Shown one piece after another: positions 17,100 to 26,706 of a stretch of DNA of 50,014 nt. The position numbers and the translations under genes were made by a program. The notes beneath the pieces were generated by a model, which saw nothing but the letters and a program-made list of their open reading frames with translations, was not told the DNA's origin and did not search any database. Origin of the DNA: Actinomycetes bacterium (GTDB lineage Bacteria > Actinomycetota > Acidimicrobiia > Acidimicrobiales > JAAEMS01); assembly GCA_024225275.1 (NCBI GenBank), contig JAAEMS010000071.1, positions 1-50,014 on the forward strand, written 5' to 3'. Positions within the stretch are counted from its first letter, which is position 1, and every line of letters starts with the position of its first letter.

Positions 17100-18415
17100 A
17101 GGCCCTGGTCATCGGTTTCGGTATCACATCGCAGGCGGTCGTCATGGCCTTGCTCGAGCGCGGGCACGACGTGATCGTGGTTGACGACCGTCCGGGGGAA
17201 GCCGCCCAGGACGCGGCCATCGACCTCGGCCTGGACCTGGTGGTTGCCCCCACTCCTGAGCAGTTGGGCGACCTGGTGGCTGCCGTCGACGTGGTGCTGC
17301 CCAGCCCTGGCGTGCCCGACCACCATCCGGTCTTCGCCCTGGCCGAACGCCATGGGCGGGGTATCCGCAGCGAGTTCGACCTGGCGTCGGAGTGGGACGA
17401 CCGCCCACTGGTGGCCATCACCGGCACCAACGGCAAGACCACCGTCACCACCCTTGTGGCCGACATGCTCGACTCCTCGGGCCGCCGGGCGGTGGCCGTG
17501 GGCAACACCGGCATCCCGCTGGTTGCGGCCATCGCCGATCCCCTGGTCGATGTGTTCGTGGTCGAGGCCAGCTCGTTCCGCCTGGCTCACAGCCGGCACT
17601 TCGCACCGAGGGTGGCGGCCTGGCTCAACTTCGCCCCCGATCACCTCGATGCCCATGCCACCCTGGTTGACTACGAGGCCGCCAAGGCCCGTATCTGGAG
17701 CGACCAGGGTCCCGACGATATTGCGGTGGTGAACCTCGAGGATCCGGTGGTGGCGGCCTACGAGACGCGAGCCCGACGGGTCACCTACGGGCTCTCCTCG
17801 GGGGACTACACCATGGGGGTCAACGGTGAGCTGCTCACTCCCGGTGGCGACGTCATCGTCCGGTCCGCCGACCTGTGGCGGGCCCTGCCCCACGATCTCT
17901 CCAACGCCCTGGCCGCCTCGGCTATCGCAGTTTCGTCGGGGGCCACCCTCCAGGGGGTTCATGATGCCCTGGTCCGGTTCCGGGGTCTGCCCCACCGGGT
18001 TGAGTTGGTGACCGAGTTGGGTGGGGTGCGCTGGTACGACGACTCCAAGGCCACCACCCCCAGCGCCGCATCCTCGGCCATCGGCGGCTTCGACTCGATC
18101 GTGCTCATCGCGGGCGGCCGCAACAAGGGTCTGGACCTCGACGAGATGGCGTCGGGGGCCTCCCGAGTGAAGGCGGTCGTGGCCATCGGTGAATCGGCCG
18201 ATGTCGTCTCTCACCTGTTCGAGGGCCGGGTCGGCCAGATCGTGCAGGCCGACTCCATGCAGGCCGCCGTACGTTCGTCGGCCGACATCGCCCTCCCCGG
18301 CGACGTGGTCCTGCTCTCACCAGGGTGCGCCTCGTTCGACTGGTACGGGTCGTACCCCGAGCGGGGCCGTGACTTCGCCCAACGCGTCCTCGAGCTCGAG
18401 GACTTGAGCTCGTGA
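17096..18415 (+). CDS. murD: UDP-N-acetylmuramoyl-L-alanine--D-glutamate ligase MurD
   Basis: A 439-residue Mur ligase adding D-glutamate to UDP-MurNAc-L-alanine. The N-terminal nucleotide-sugar domain starts MKALVIGFGITSQ, the ATP loop is ITGTNGKTTVTTL (108-120), and the C-terminal domain carries DDSKATTPSAA and the LLSPGCASFDWYGSY signature typical of MurD. The GTG start overlaps the mraY stop, and the stop overlaps the ftsW GTG. Confidence 0.96.
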   Translation: MKALVIGFGITSQAVVMALLERGHDVIVVDDRPGEAAQDAAIDLGLDLVVAPTPEQLGDLVAAVDVVLPSPGVPDHHPVFALAERHGRGIRSEFDLASEWDDRPLVAITGTNGKTTVTTLVADMLDSSGRRAVAVGNTGIPLVAAIADPLVDVFVVEASSFRLAHSRHFAPRVAAWLNFAPDHLDAHATLVDYEAAKARIWSDQGPDDIAVVNLEDPVVAAYETRARRVTYGLSSGDYTMGVNGELLTPGGDVIVRSADLWRALPHDLSNALAASAIAVSSGATLQGVHDALVRFRGLPHRVELVTELGGVRWYDDSKATTPSAASSAIGGFDSIVLIAGGRNKGLDLDEMASGASRVKAVVAIGESADVVSHLFEGRVGQIVQADSMQAAVRSSADIALPGDVVLLSPGCASFDWYGSYPERGRDFAQRVLELEDLSS

Positions 18416-19593
18416 CTACCGCTCTACGCCACCGCCGGCCGTCGGGTCCGGTCGTGACCCCGTCGATTTCCGAACGAGTGGGCGCGCTGCGGACCAAGAC
18501 GACCGCAGCCGGTGCCACGTCGCAGACCATCCTCCTCGCGGTTGTGGTGCTGTTGAACGTACTCGGCCTGGTCATGGTGCTCTCGGCGTCGTCGTTCACT
18601 GCTCAGCACGAGTTTGGTAGCCCCTGGTACGTATTTCGGCGCCAGGTCATGTGGGCGGGGGTGGGCTTCGGTGCCCTGCTTGCCTGCCGGGCCATCGACT
18701 ACCGGGTGTGGCGCCGGCTGGCGACCCCGCTGATCGTGGTGTCGAGCATCACTTGTGTGGGGGTGCTCATCCCGGCCATCGGTACCGAAGTAAACGGATC
18801 GAGGCGGTGGATCACCGCCGGCAGCTTCAGCTTTCAGCCCTCCGAGCTGGCCAAGTTCGCCGTGCTTGTCTTCGTGGCCGATCTGCTGGCCCGGCGGGCC
18901 CGGCACATGAGCAACCCCCGGCTGACCTACCGGCCGGTCCTGGTCGTCCTGTCGCTGGTCGCCCTGCCGGTCCTGCTCGAGAACCTGGGCTCCAGTGTGG
19001 TGATCGTCGGTTCGACCTTCCTCGTCATGTTCGTGGCCGGCGCCCCTCTGGCCCGGCTGATCACCACCTTCGTGGTGGGCACGGCGTTGGCCGCCCCGAC
19101 CATTCTCTGGGCCGACTATCGGCGCCAGCGGCTGTTCGCCTTCCTCGACCCGTGGTCACAACCGCTCGACTCCGGTTACAACATCATTCAGAGCCAGGTG
19201 GGCATTGCCTCCGGGGGTGTGTCGGGCGTGGGCCTGGGTGCTTCGAAAGCCAAGTGGGGGTTCCTGCCCGAGGCCCACTCCGACTTCATCTTTGCGGTCA
19301 TCGCAGAGGAGACGGGCCTGATCGGCGCCGTCTCGGTCGTGCTCCTGTTCCTGGTCCTGGGCGTGGTTGGCGTGCGCACCGCCCTCCGGGCCCCCGACCG
19401 ATTCGGTCGTCTTCTGGCCGCCGGCCTCATCTCGTGGCTGATCATCCAGGCCGTGATCAACACCGGTACCGCGGTGGGGACCTTGCCGGTGACCGGCGAG
19501 CCCCTGCCCTTCGTGTCGTCCGGCGGTTCGGCTCTCGTGCTGGCCATGGCCGCCTCCGGAGTCCTGATCAATATCGCCCGGCAGGCGCGATGA
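18412..19593 (+). CDS. ftsW: Lipid II-polymerising SEDS glycosyltransferase FtsW
   Basis: A 393-residue SEDS protein with about ten membrane segments. Family hallmarks are GSRRWITAGSFSFQPSELAK, DSGYNIIQSQVGIASGG, HSDFIFAVIAEETG, and PFVSSGGSALVLAMA near the C-terminus. It polymerises lipid II at the septum with FtsI. A cytoplasmic N-terminal tail of about 37 residues precedes the first membrane segment. A GTG start overlaps the murD stop. The position between murD and murG is canonical for ftsW rather than rodA. Confidence 0.95.
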   Translation: MTTALRHRRPSGPVVTPSISERVGALRTKTTAAGATSQTILLAVVVLLNVLGLVMVLSASSFTAQHEFGSPWYVFRRQVMWAGVGFGALLACRAIDYRVWRRLATPLIVVSSITCVGVLIPAIGTEVNGSRRWITAGSFSFQPSELAKFAVLVFVADLLARRARHMSNPRLTYRPVLVVLSLVALPVLLENLGSSVVIVGSTFLVMFVAGAPLARLITTFVVGTALAAPTILWADYRRQRLFAFLDPWSQPLDSGYNIIQSQVGIASGGVSGVGLGASKAKWGFLPEAHSDFIFAVIAEETGLIGAVSVVLLFLVLGVVGVRTALRAPDRFGRLLAAGLISWLIIQAVINTGTAVGTLPVTGEPLPFVSSGGSALVLAMAASGVLINIARQAR

Positions 19594-20726
19594 CCGGGGG
19601 GGACCGGGCGGGCACCCGCGAGGACACATGGGCGGTGATAGCCGGTGGGGGTACCGCGGGGCATACCATCCCGGGAATCTGCATCGCCCGGGCTCTCGTC
19701 GAGCGAGGCCATCCGGCCTCGTCGATCCACTTCGTGGGCAGCGAACGGGGATCTGAAGCCGAGCTCGTGCCCGAGGCTGGCTTCGGGATCACCACTCTCC
19801 CCGGCCGGGGCATCCAGCGCCGCCTCACCCTCGACAATGTTGCAGCGGTGGTCGGTCTGATCAAGGCCCTCGGTCAAGGGCTGGCCCTGTTGCGGCGCCG
19901 TCGCCCCCAGGTGGTGGTCTCACTCGGTGGCTTCGCTTCGATCGCCTGCGGCCTGGGCGCCGCCGTCCTGCGTATCCCCATCGTCGTGGCCGAGCAGAAC
20001 GCCCGAGCTGGGGCTGCCAACCGGGTGGTCGGCCGGTTCGCGAAGGTGGCCGCGGTGCCTTTCGCGGCCACCGATCTGCCCCGGGCGGTGGTCACCGGCA
20101 ACCCGGTTCGCCCCGACATGCTGGCCGTCGACCGTGACCGTGACCGAGACTCGGCCCGTGAGCTGCTCGGCCTGCCCCCGGACCGGATGGTCGTGGCTGT
20201 GTGCGCCGGGTCGTTGGGCTCTACTCGTATCAACCAGGCTGTCTTCGATCTGGTCGAGCGCTGGGCTCACCGTGGCGATGTCGCCATCCACCATGTTCTG
20301 GGTCGGCGCGACTGGGAGAGGCTGGGCGATGCCCTGCCCCGCCCATCGGACCCGGCGGGTGTCCACTACCAGGCCGTCGAGTACGAGAACCGTATGCCCC
20401 AGCTCATGGTGGCGGCTGATCTCCTGGTGGGCCGGTCCGGCGGGTCCACGGTGGCCGAGCTCGCCGTGGTCGGTCTGGGCGGCGTGATGGTGCCGTTGCC
20501 CATAGCGCCCCGCGACCATCAGACCGCCAACGCCACCGACCTCGTCCAGGCCGGCGCCGTTGTCGTGGTCCCGGATGCCGAATTCGACGGCGACCGACTG
20601 GTGGCCGAGCTCGACGAGCTGCTCGAGCCGGCGAAGCTCCGGGCCATGGCCGACGCGGCGCGGTCGATCGGCCGCCCTGACGCGGCCCGGGCCGTCGCCG
20701 AGTTGGTTGAGGGAGCCGCCACATGA
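19590..20726 (+). CDS. murG: UDP-GlcNAc:lipid I N-acetylglucosaminyltransferase MurG
   Basis: A 378-residue GT28 glycosyltransferase that converts lipid I to lipid II at the inner membrane face. The first glycine loop GGGTAGHTIPG (19-29) and the second-domain motif GRSGGSTVAELAVVG are clear, with VSLGGFASI and VAEQNARAG in between. The ATG overlaps the ftsW stop by 4 nt. The same frame is open far upstream inside ftsW, but the family start is here. The stop overlaps the murC ATG. Confidence 0.95.
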   Translation: MTGGDRAGTREDTWAVIAGGGTAGHTIPGICIARALVERGHPASSIHFVGSERGSEAELVPEAGFGITTLPGRGIQRRLTLDNVAAVVGLIKALGQGLALLRRRRPQVVVSLGGFASIACGLGAAVLRIPIVVAEQNARAGAANRVVGRFAKVAAVPFAATDLPRAVVTGNPVRPDMLAVDRDRDRDSARELLGLPPDRMVVAVCAGSLGSTRINQAVFDLVERWAHRGDVAIHHVLGRRDWERLGDALPRPSDPAGVHYQAVEYENRMPQLMVAADLLVGRSGGSTVAELAVVGLGGVMVPLPIAPRDHQTANATDLVQAGAVVVVPDAEFDGDRLVAELDELLEPAKLRAMADAARSIGRPDAARAVAELVEGAAT

Positions 20727-22123
20727 CCACCCCCGTCGAAGCTGTCGACCTCTCCCAGCCACGGACCATCCACCTGGTGGGCATCGGTGGGGCCGGCATG
20801 AGCGCCATCGCCACCGTCCTGTTGGCCGACGGTCACACCATCACCGGAAGCGACCGGGCCGAAGGCCCGGTCCTCGAACGGTTGAGGGGTCTCGGGGCCA
20901 GCATCACCGTGGGTCAGGATCCGGGGGCCGCCGCCGCGGCCGAGCTGGTGGCCCGGTCCACCGCGGTACCCGACGAAGACGATGATGTCCGCGGAGCGCT
21001 CGCCGGGGGGGTACCGGTCCTTCGTCGAGCCGACCTCCTCTCGGCCATCACCGCTACCCGACGCACGATCACGGTGTCGGGGACCCACGGCAAGACCACC
21101 ACCTCGGGCATGCTGGCCACCATCTTGGTTGACGCCGGTTTCCAGCCTTCGTGGCTCATCGGTGCCGACGTGGCCTCGCTCGACGGCGCCGCTCACTGGG
21201 GAAAGGGTGAGCTGTTCGTGGTCGAGGGCGACGAGAGTGATGGTTCCTTCGAAGCCCTGGTCAGCTACGCGGTGGCGGTTACCAACCTCGAACCCGACCA
21301 TCTCGAGCATCACGCCGGCTTCGAGCCCCTGAGGGAGGCCTTCGGGCGTTTCGTCGAGGCGGCCGATGGTCCCCGGGTGGTCGACATCGACGAGCCCAAC
21401 GCCGCCCGCCTGGCCGGCCAACACGAGGTCGTCACCTGCGGCCAGACGGCTGGAGCCGGCTACGAGCTGGTCGACGTCGAGCTCGGGGCCGACCGGTCGT
21501 CGTTTGCCATCCTCACCGGTTCGGGCCCCACCGAACACCGCATCCATGTCGACCTCGGTGTGCCCGGCGCTCACAATGTCGCCAACGCCCTGACCGCCGC
21601 GGTCCTGGCCCTCGAGCTGGGCGCCGCCCCTGAGGCCGTGTCATCGGGCTTGGCCCGGTTCACCGGGGTGACCCGTCGCTTCGAGGAGCGGGGGAGTGTC
21701 GCCGGTGTCCGCTTCATCGACGACTACGCCCACCTGCCCACCGAGGTCAGCGCCGCCGTGGCCACCGGTCGTCGGGCCACCTCTGGTCGGCTGGTGGTCG
21801 TCTTCCAGCCCCATCGGTACAGCCGCACCCAGGCCCTGGCCCCCGACTTCGTCGACTCGTTCATCGAGGCCGACGTCGTGGCCATCACCGACGTCTACGC
21901 CAGCAGCGAGAAGGCTCGGCCCGGTATCACCGGCAAGCTCGTGGTCGATGCCGTCCTGGGCGGTCACCCCGACACCGAGCTGGCTTGGCTTCCTACCCTC
22001 GACGATGTGGCCGACTGGCTGACCAGCCATCTCGACCCCGGTGATCTGTGCCTGACCCTCGGTGCCGGTGACCTCACCCACGTACCCGATCGGGTGATCG
22101 ATCGGTTGGAGGGTGCGCGGTGA
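20723..22123 (+). CDS. murC: UDP-N-acetylmuramate--L-alanine ligase MurC
   Basis: A 466-residue Mur ligase catalysing the first amino-acid addition (L-alanine). The N-terminal loop HLVGIGGAGMSAIA (17-30) is MurC-specific, the ATP loop VSGTHGKTTTSGM is at 118-130, and FQPHRYSRTQAL lies in the C-terminal domain. It starts with an ATG overlapping the murG stop, and the stop overlaps the murB GTG. Confidence 0.96.
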   Translation: MTTPVEAVDLSQPRTIHLVGIGGAGMSAIATVLLADGHTITGSDRAEGPVLERLRGLGASITVGQDPGAAAAAELVARSTAVPDEDDDVRGALAGGVPVLRRADLLSAITATRRTITVSGTHGKTTTSGMLATILVDAGFQPSWLIGADVASLDGAAHWGKGELFVVEGDESDGSFEALVSYAVAVTNLEPDHLEHHAGFEPLREAFGRFVEAADGPRVVDIDEPNAARLAGQHEVVTCGQTAGAGYELVDVELGADRSSFAILTGSGPTEHRIHVDLGVPGAHNVANALTAAVLALELGAAPEAVSSGLARFTGVTRRFEERGSVAGVRFIDDYAHLPTEVSAAVATGRRATSGRLVVVFQPHRYSRTQALAPDFVDSFIEADVVAITDVYASSEKARPGITGKLVVDAVLGGHPDTELAWLPTLDDVADWLTSHLDPGDLCLTLGAGDLTHVPDRVIDRLEGAR

Positions 22124-23079
22124 CCCCGGTGCTCGACGAGTTGGGCCAGCGACTGGGGCCGCAGGCGTCGGGGCCATTCCCCCTGGCCGACCACTCGACC
22201 TACCGCGTGGGCGGGGCCGCGGCGCTGGGCGTCGTTCTGGATTCCGAGGCTGACGTCGACGCTGTGCGTGACGCCCTGGTCGGCCTCGACGTTCCCTTGC
22301 TCATGGTGGGCCGGGGCTCGAACCTCCTGGTCGCCGATGCCGGATTCCCCGGTCTCGCCGTGCTCCTGGGCCCATATTTCGAGACCATCACCATTGACCG
22401 AACCCGGGTTCGGGCCGGCGGGGCCGCCCCGCTGCCGGTTGTGGCTCGTCAGACGGTCGCCGCCGGGCTCACCGGGTTCGAGTGGGCGGTCGGCGTGCCC
22501 GGCTCGATCGGTGGGGCCGTGCGCATGAACGCCGGCGGCCACGGTTCGGAGATGGCTCACAGCCTCGTCGATGTCCGGGTGGTTGACCTGCACACGGGCA
22601 CCGACCACCGGGTACCCGCCGCTGACCTCGACCTGCGCTACCGGCACTCGTCGGTCGCCGCCCACCAACTCGTCACCGATGTGGTGCTCGAACTGGCGTC
22701 GGGCGATGCCGAAGAGAGTCACACCATGATCAACGAGATCGTGGCCTGGCGCCGCGAGAACCAGCCTGGCGGAGCCAACGCCGGCTCGGTATTCACCAAC
22801 CCGGCCGGTGACTCGGCCGGTCGGCTCATCGACCAGGCCGGAGCCAAGGGCCTCCGCATCGGAACGGCCGAAGTATCGGTCAAGCACGCCAACTTCATCC
22901 AGGCCGACGTAGGTGGCTGGGCCGACGACATCGTCGCCCTCATGATCGAGGTGAGGCGCAGGGTGGCCGCGTGGGCCGGGGTGGATCTGGTCCCCGAGAC
23001 CCGTCTGGTCGGCTTCGACGCCGACACAGTCGCCGCGCTCGGCCTCGAAGCCGTCCCCCAGCAGGAGACTTCACCATGA
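22120..23079 (+). CDS. murB: UDP-N-acetylenolpyruvoylglucosamine reductase MurB
   Basis: A 319-residue FAD enzyme that reduces enolpyruvyl-UDP-GlcNAc to UDP-MurNAc with NADPH. The motifs YRVGGAA, GRGSNLLVAD, GVPGSIGGAVRMNAG and NAGSVFTNP (holding the catalytic-type serine) are all visible. Fusion with ddl, seen in some bacteria, is not present. A GTG start overlaps the murC stop. The stop overlaps ftsQ by 4 nt. Confidence 0.95.
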   Translation: MTPVLDELGQRLGPQASGPFPLADHSTYRVGGAAALGVVLDSEADVDAVRDALVGLDVPLLMVGRGSNLLVADAGFPGLAVLLGPYFETITIDRTRVRAGGAAPLPVVARQTVAAGLTGFEWAVGVPGSIGGAVRMNAGGHGSEMAHSLVDVRVVDLHTGTDHRVPAADLDLRYRHSSVAAHQLVTDVVLELASGDAEESHTMINEIVAWRRENQPGGANAGSVFTNPAGDSAGRLIDQAGAKGLRIGTAEVSVKHANFIQADVGGWADDIVALMIEVRRRVAAWAGVDLVPETRLVGFDADTVAALGLEAVPQQETSP

Positions 23080-23930
23080 CGTCCACTCATGTGTTCGATC
23101 CCCGCATACGGGCTCGTCGGATCGAGGTGAGGCGCGCTCAGGGCCGCCGTCGCCTGCGCCGCCTCGCTACCCTGGGTGTGCTGTTCGGGGTGGCCTTGGC
23201 CGGGCTGGGGATCTCGCGTTCGTTTCTCCTGGACGTCGACGAGATCAGGGTGGCCGGAGCCGAGCGGAGCTCGGCCGAGAGCATCATGGCCGCCACCGGT
23301 ATCGCCCAGGGTGACCAGCTCACCGACCTCGATCTCGACGCCGCCCGCCGATCGGTGCAGGCCCTGCCCTGGGTCGAATCGGTCTCGATTCACCGTGACT
23401 GGTGGGGTTCGGTCTCGATCGAGATCCTCGAGCGCCGGCCGGTCGCGGCCGTCGCCGACTCCCTGAGCAGCTGGTGGTTGGTTGATGCCGACGCCAAGCT
23501 CCTGGCCACTGTCGCCGAGCCAGAAGCACGGTTCGTCCGCCTCGAAGGACTCGAGGTGGCGGGAAGCGCGGGGCTCGACGTCGGTGACGCCCGCGCCCTC
23601 CCAGCGGTTCTGGCCGCCGTCGAGTTCCCCGACGATCTCCGGACCCGCACCGAGTCGTTCCGGGTGGTGGGCGCCGGTGACATCGAGCTGACGGTCCGGT
23701 CCCAGGCTCCGGGCGAGGTCGTGACCGTGCTGATGGGCGAGCCCATCGAGATCGCCGACAAGGCGCTGGCCCTGCGCACCGTGCTGGCCCGGGTCGTACC
23801 TGGCTGCATCGAGACCATCGACGTGCGGATCCCCGCCAGCCCGGTGGTGGTGCGGGGAGCCGAACTCGTCGATGACGAAGGTACGGTTGTCGGCTGCGGT
23901 ACACCTGCCGCCACGGTCCCAGGAGGATGA
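23076..23930 (+). CDS. ftsQ: Cell division protein FtsQ/DivIB
   Basis: A 284-residue bitopic division protein. A basic cytoplasmic tail of about 28 residues is followed by a membrane segment (about 29-47) and a POTRA domain (about 52-122; FLLDVDEIRVAG, then LPWVESVSIHRDWWGSVSI). The FtsQ beta domain follows. It recruits FtsL/FtsB. The ATG at 23076 has GCAGGAG upstream and overlaps the murB stop. Confidence 0.93.
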   Translation: MTSTHVFDPRIRARRIEVRRAQGRRRLRRLATLGVLFGVALAGLGISRSFLLDVDEIRVAGAERSSAESIMAATGIAQGDQLTDLDLDAARRSVQALPWVESVSIHRDWWGSVSIEILERRPVAAVADSLSSWWLVDADAKLLATVAEPEARFVRLEGLEVAGSAGLDVGDARALPAVLAAVEFPDDLRTRTESFRVVGAGDIELTVRSQAPGEVVTVLMGEPIEIADKALALRTVLARVVPGCIETIDVRIPASPVVVRGAELVDDEGTVVGCGTPAATVPGG

Positions 23931-24023
23931 CGTGACCTGTGGGATGGTGTGCTCTGGGCAATCCTTTGCCAGACTTGTAGACGCGCTCCGATTCGTGCCC
24001 CTTCACGGAGGAACTGACCAGTC

Positions 24024-25163
24024 ATGACCGATCTTCCCCATAACTATCTCGCGGTCATCAAGGTCCTGGGTATTGGCGGCGGTGGGGTCAACGCCGTCAA
24101 CCGGATGATCGATGCCGGCCTCAAGGGTGTCGAGTTCATCGCGATCAACACCGATGCTCAGGCCCTGCTCATGAGTGACGCCGACGTGAAGCTCGACATC
24201 GGCCGTGATCTCACCCGGGGCCTCGGCGCCGGCTCCGATCCGGCCATCGGTCAGCAAGCGGCCGAGGATCACCGCGACGAGATCGAAGCCGCTCTCGAGG
24301 GCGCCGACATGGTCTTCATCACTGCCGGCAAGGGGGGCGGTACCGGAACCGGCGCAGCCCCGATCGTGGCCGAAGTGGCCAAGGGCATGGGCGCCCTCAC
24401 CATCGGGGTCGTCACCCGCCCGTTCGCCTTCGAGGGGCGCCGCCGTTCGGTCCAGGCCGAGCAGGGCATCCAGCGCCTGAAGGACAAGGTCGACACCCAG
24501 ATCGTCATCCCCAACGATCGCCTGCTCACCATCGCCGACGAGAAGACGTCGATGGTGAACGCCTTCAAGATGGCCGACGAGATCCTGCTCCAGGGGGTGC
24601 AGGGCATCACCGACCTGATCACCACACCGGGTCTGATCAACACGGACTTCGCCGACGTCCGAATGATCATGAACGATGCCGGCTCGGCCCTCATGGGCAT
24701 CGGCGTGGCCGCCGGCGAAGGTCGGGCGGCCACCGCGGCCCGTTCGGCCATCTCCAGCCCCCTGCTCGAGGCCTCGATCGACGGTGCCCGGGGCATCCTC
24801 CTCAACATCTCGGGTGGCAGCGACCTCGGCCTGTTCGAGGTCAACGAGGCCGCCGAGATCATCCACGAGGTGTCGCACCAGGACGCCAACATCATCTTTG
24901 GGGCCGTCATCGACGATGCCCTCGGCGACGAGATCCGGGTCACTGTCATCGCCGCCGGCTTCGATCGCTGGGACGGTGAGGGTCGTACCGGAGCCTCCGG
25001 GTCGACGTCGTCGGTGCCTCTGGCCTCCCAGTCCGACGATCGCCCCCTCCGGGCTGTCGATGACACGCCCGACATCTTCAGCGATGACCGCGATGACCGC
25101 GATGACTTCGATGACTTCGACGACGATGACGACGAGTTCGACGTCCCCTCGTTCCTGAAATAG
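24024..25163 (+). CDS. ftsZ: Cell division GTPase FtsZ
   Basis: A 379-residue tubulin-like GTPase that forms the Z ring. The signature GGGTGTG is at 104-110, the N-terminal loop [14 protein letters not shown] precedes it, and [11 protein letters not shown] is the synergy-loop region. The linker is short and very acidic, built from DD-containing repeats (about 350-371). It ends in [10 protein letters not shown], the conserved C-terminal peptide that binds SepF and other partners. A GGAGG lies about 11 nt before the ATG. The 93-nt gap after ftsQ may hold a separate promoter, but I see only a weak TAGACG -10. Confidence 0.97.
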   Translation: MTDLPHNYLAVIKVLGIGGGGVNAVNRMIDAGLKGVEFIAINTDAQALLMSDADVKLDIGRDLTRGLGAGSDPAIGQQAAEDHRDEIEAALEGADMVFITAGKGGGTGTGAAPIVAEVAKGMGALTIGVVTRPFAFEGRRRSVQAEQGIQRLKDKVDTQIVIPNDRLLTIADEKTSMVNAFKMADEILLQGVQGITDLITTPGLINTDFADVRMIMNDAGSALMGIGVAAGEGRAATAARSAISSPLLEASIDGARGILLNISGGSDLGLFEVNEAAEIIHEVSHQDANIIFGAVIDDALGDEIRVTVIAAGFDRWDGEGRTGASGSTSSVPLASQSDDRPLRAVDDTPDIFSDDRDDRDDFDDFDDDDDEFDVPSFLK

Positions 25164-25211
25164 CGCTGTATCCCATGGCGGTGTGACGGTGCGCGCTGAC
25201 GTCGTGGTCCC

Positions 25212-25931
25212 GTGAGCAGAGCCTCGATCTCCACGCCGATCAGCGCCGGAGGCGCGGCGCGTATCGTCTTCACCGACCATCGCCACGGTGATCTCCGGGT
25301 CTCGGGCCCGGCCCTGCCGCTGGCCCACCGCCGACGGGCCGTGATCGACCGGCCCTGGACCTGGCTCCGCCAGATCCACAGCGATCGTGTGGTAGTCGTC
25401 TCCGAACCCGGAGAGCACGCCGGCATCGAGGCCGACGCCATCGTGACCCGCCGTACCGATGTGGCCATCGCCGCCCATTCGGCTGACTGTGCCCCCGTGG
25501 CCTTCGTCGACCCATCCGGTGTCATCGGCGTCGCTCATGCCGGCTGGAAGGGGCTCGAGAGGGGCATTCTCGCCCGCACGGTCGAGACCATGGCTACCCA
25601 GGGGGCCGAGGCGCCCCAGGCCTGGCTGGGTCCCTGCATCCACCCCGCGGCCTACGAGTTCGGAGCTGATGATCTCGACCGGCTGGCCCGTCGCTTCGGT
25701 GACGAGGTCGTGGGGCGGACTCACATTGGAAAGCCCGCCCTCGATCTGCCCGCCGCCGTCTCCGCCGCCCTCGAGGAGATTGGCGTCCAGGTCGACACGG
25801 CCGCCTCGGTCTGCACCGGACAGTCCCATTCCCATTGGTCGCACCGGGCCCGGTCCGACGAGGGTCGTCAGGCCGGAGTCGTCTGGATCGACCCCGAGGC
25901 CGCCCCCGAAGCCAGGAGTGCACAGCCATGA
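25212..25931 (+). CDS. pgeF: PgeF/YfiH-family purine nucleoside phosphorylase / peptidoglycan editing factor
   Basis: A 239-residue YfiH/DUF152 (laccase-domain) protein. RQIHSDRVVVV, HSADCAPVAF, VAHAGWKG and GPCIHPAAYEFG hold the zinc-binding Cys/His residues of the family. Members are reported as purine nucleoside phosphorylases and, in E. coli, as a factor that removes wrong (L-Ser) residues from peptidoglycan precursors. The position directly after ftsZ is standard in actinobacteria. A GTG start is used and the stop overlaps the yggS ATG. Confidence 0.9.
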   Translation: MSRASISTPISAGGAARIVFTDHRHGDLRVSGPALPLAHRRRAVIDRPWTWLRQIHSDRVVVVSEPGEHAGIEADAIVTRRTDVAIAAHSADCAPVAFVDPSGVIGVAHAGWKGLERGILARTVETMATQGAEAPQAWLGPCIHPAAYEFGADDLDRLARRFGDEVVGRTHIGKPALDLPAAVSAALEEIGVQVDTAASVCTGQSHSHWSHRARSDEGRQAGVVWIDPEAAPEARSAQP

Positions 25932-26617
25932 CCGAGTACGTCGACGGACCGGTACCCGACGGGCTCACCGCCGAGCTCATCCACGAGCGGCACCTGTCGG
26001 TGCTCCAACGGATCGAGGAGGCGGGAGGCGATCCCGAAGAGGTGTCGGTACTCGCCGTCACCAAGGCGTTTGGGCTGAGGGTGGCTGAGCTCGCCGTCGA
26101 AGCCGGACTGACCTCTCTGGGTGAGAACTACGCCCAGGAGCTCGAGGCCAAGGCTCGGGCCCAATCTCCGACTCTGGCTGAGGTCGACTGGCATTTCATC
26201 GGTCGGCTCCAGCGCAACAAGGTCAAGAAGCTGGTGGGGATCGTCGGGGTGTGGGAATCGGTCGATCGACAGGCATTGGTCGACGAGATCGCCCGTCGCG
26301 ACCCCGGCGCCCGGATCCTCATCCAGGTCAACGCCGAGGACGAAGAGGGCAAGGGGGGCTGCCCCATCAGTGAGGCGGGCGCCTTGGCGGCCCACGCGTT
26401 GGAGCATGGCCTCGATGTGGGAGGACTGATGACGGTGGGTCCGACCGACCAGGGCATCGATCCCACCCCCGGTTTCCGGGCGGTGGCCGCTCTAGCTGGC
26501 GATCTCGGCTTGGCCGAGCGGTCGATGGGAATGACGGCGGACCTCGAAGAGGCGGTCGCAGCCGGAACGACCACGATTCGGGTCGGGCGGGCCCTGTTCG
26601 GACCTCGCAAGAAATAG
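25928..26617 (+). CDS. yggS: YggS/PLPBP-family pyridoxal phosphate homeostasis protein
   Basis: A 229-residue single-domain PLP-binding barrel. The PLP lysine lies in VLAVTKAFG, followed by GENYAQEL and WHFIGRLQRNKVK. The C-terminal SMGMTADLEEAVAAG and RVGRALFGPR complete the family pattern. It has no known catalytic activity and helps balance PLP and amino-acid pools. The ATG at 25928 overlaps the pgeF stop. Confidence 0.93.
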   Translation: MTEYVDGPVPDGLTAELIHERHLSVLQRIEEAGGDPEEVSVLAVTKAFGLRVAELAVEAGLTSLGENYAQELEAKARAQSPTLAEVDWHFIGRLQRNKVKKLVGIVGVWESVDRQALVDEIARRDPGARILIQVNAEDEEGKGGCPISEAGALAAHALEHGLDVGGLMTVGPTDQGIDPTPGFRAVAALAGDLGLAERSMGMTADLEEAVAAGTTTIRVGRALFGPRKK

Positions 26618-26706
26618 GTGTAATGACCAGTACCCATGAGGTGGGTGGGCTCCGGTAGACTTGGTCGACACATGGCTGCCAGGACATCGGCAGCCTGGGA
26701 GGAGTC

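Noticed and set aside
18651..19589. An upstream extension of murG within ftsW
   Set aside because: It runs out of frame through ftsW with no MurG-like sequence. The ATG at 19590 begins the family N-terminus.
24003..25844. A 613-codon minus-strand open frame opposite ftsZ and pgeF
   Set aside because: It is antisense to two highly conserved genes and is a codon-bias shadow without recognisable domains.
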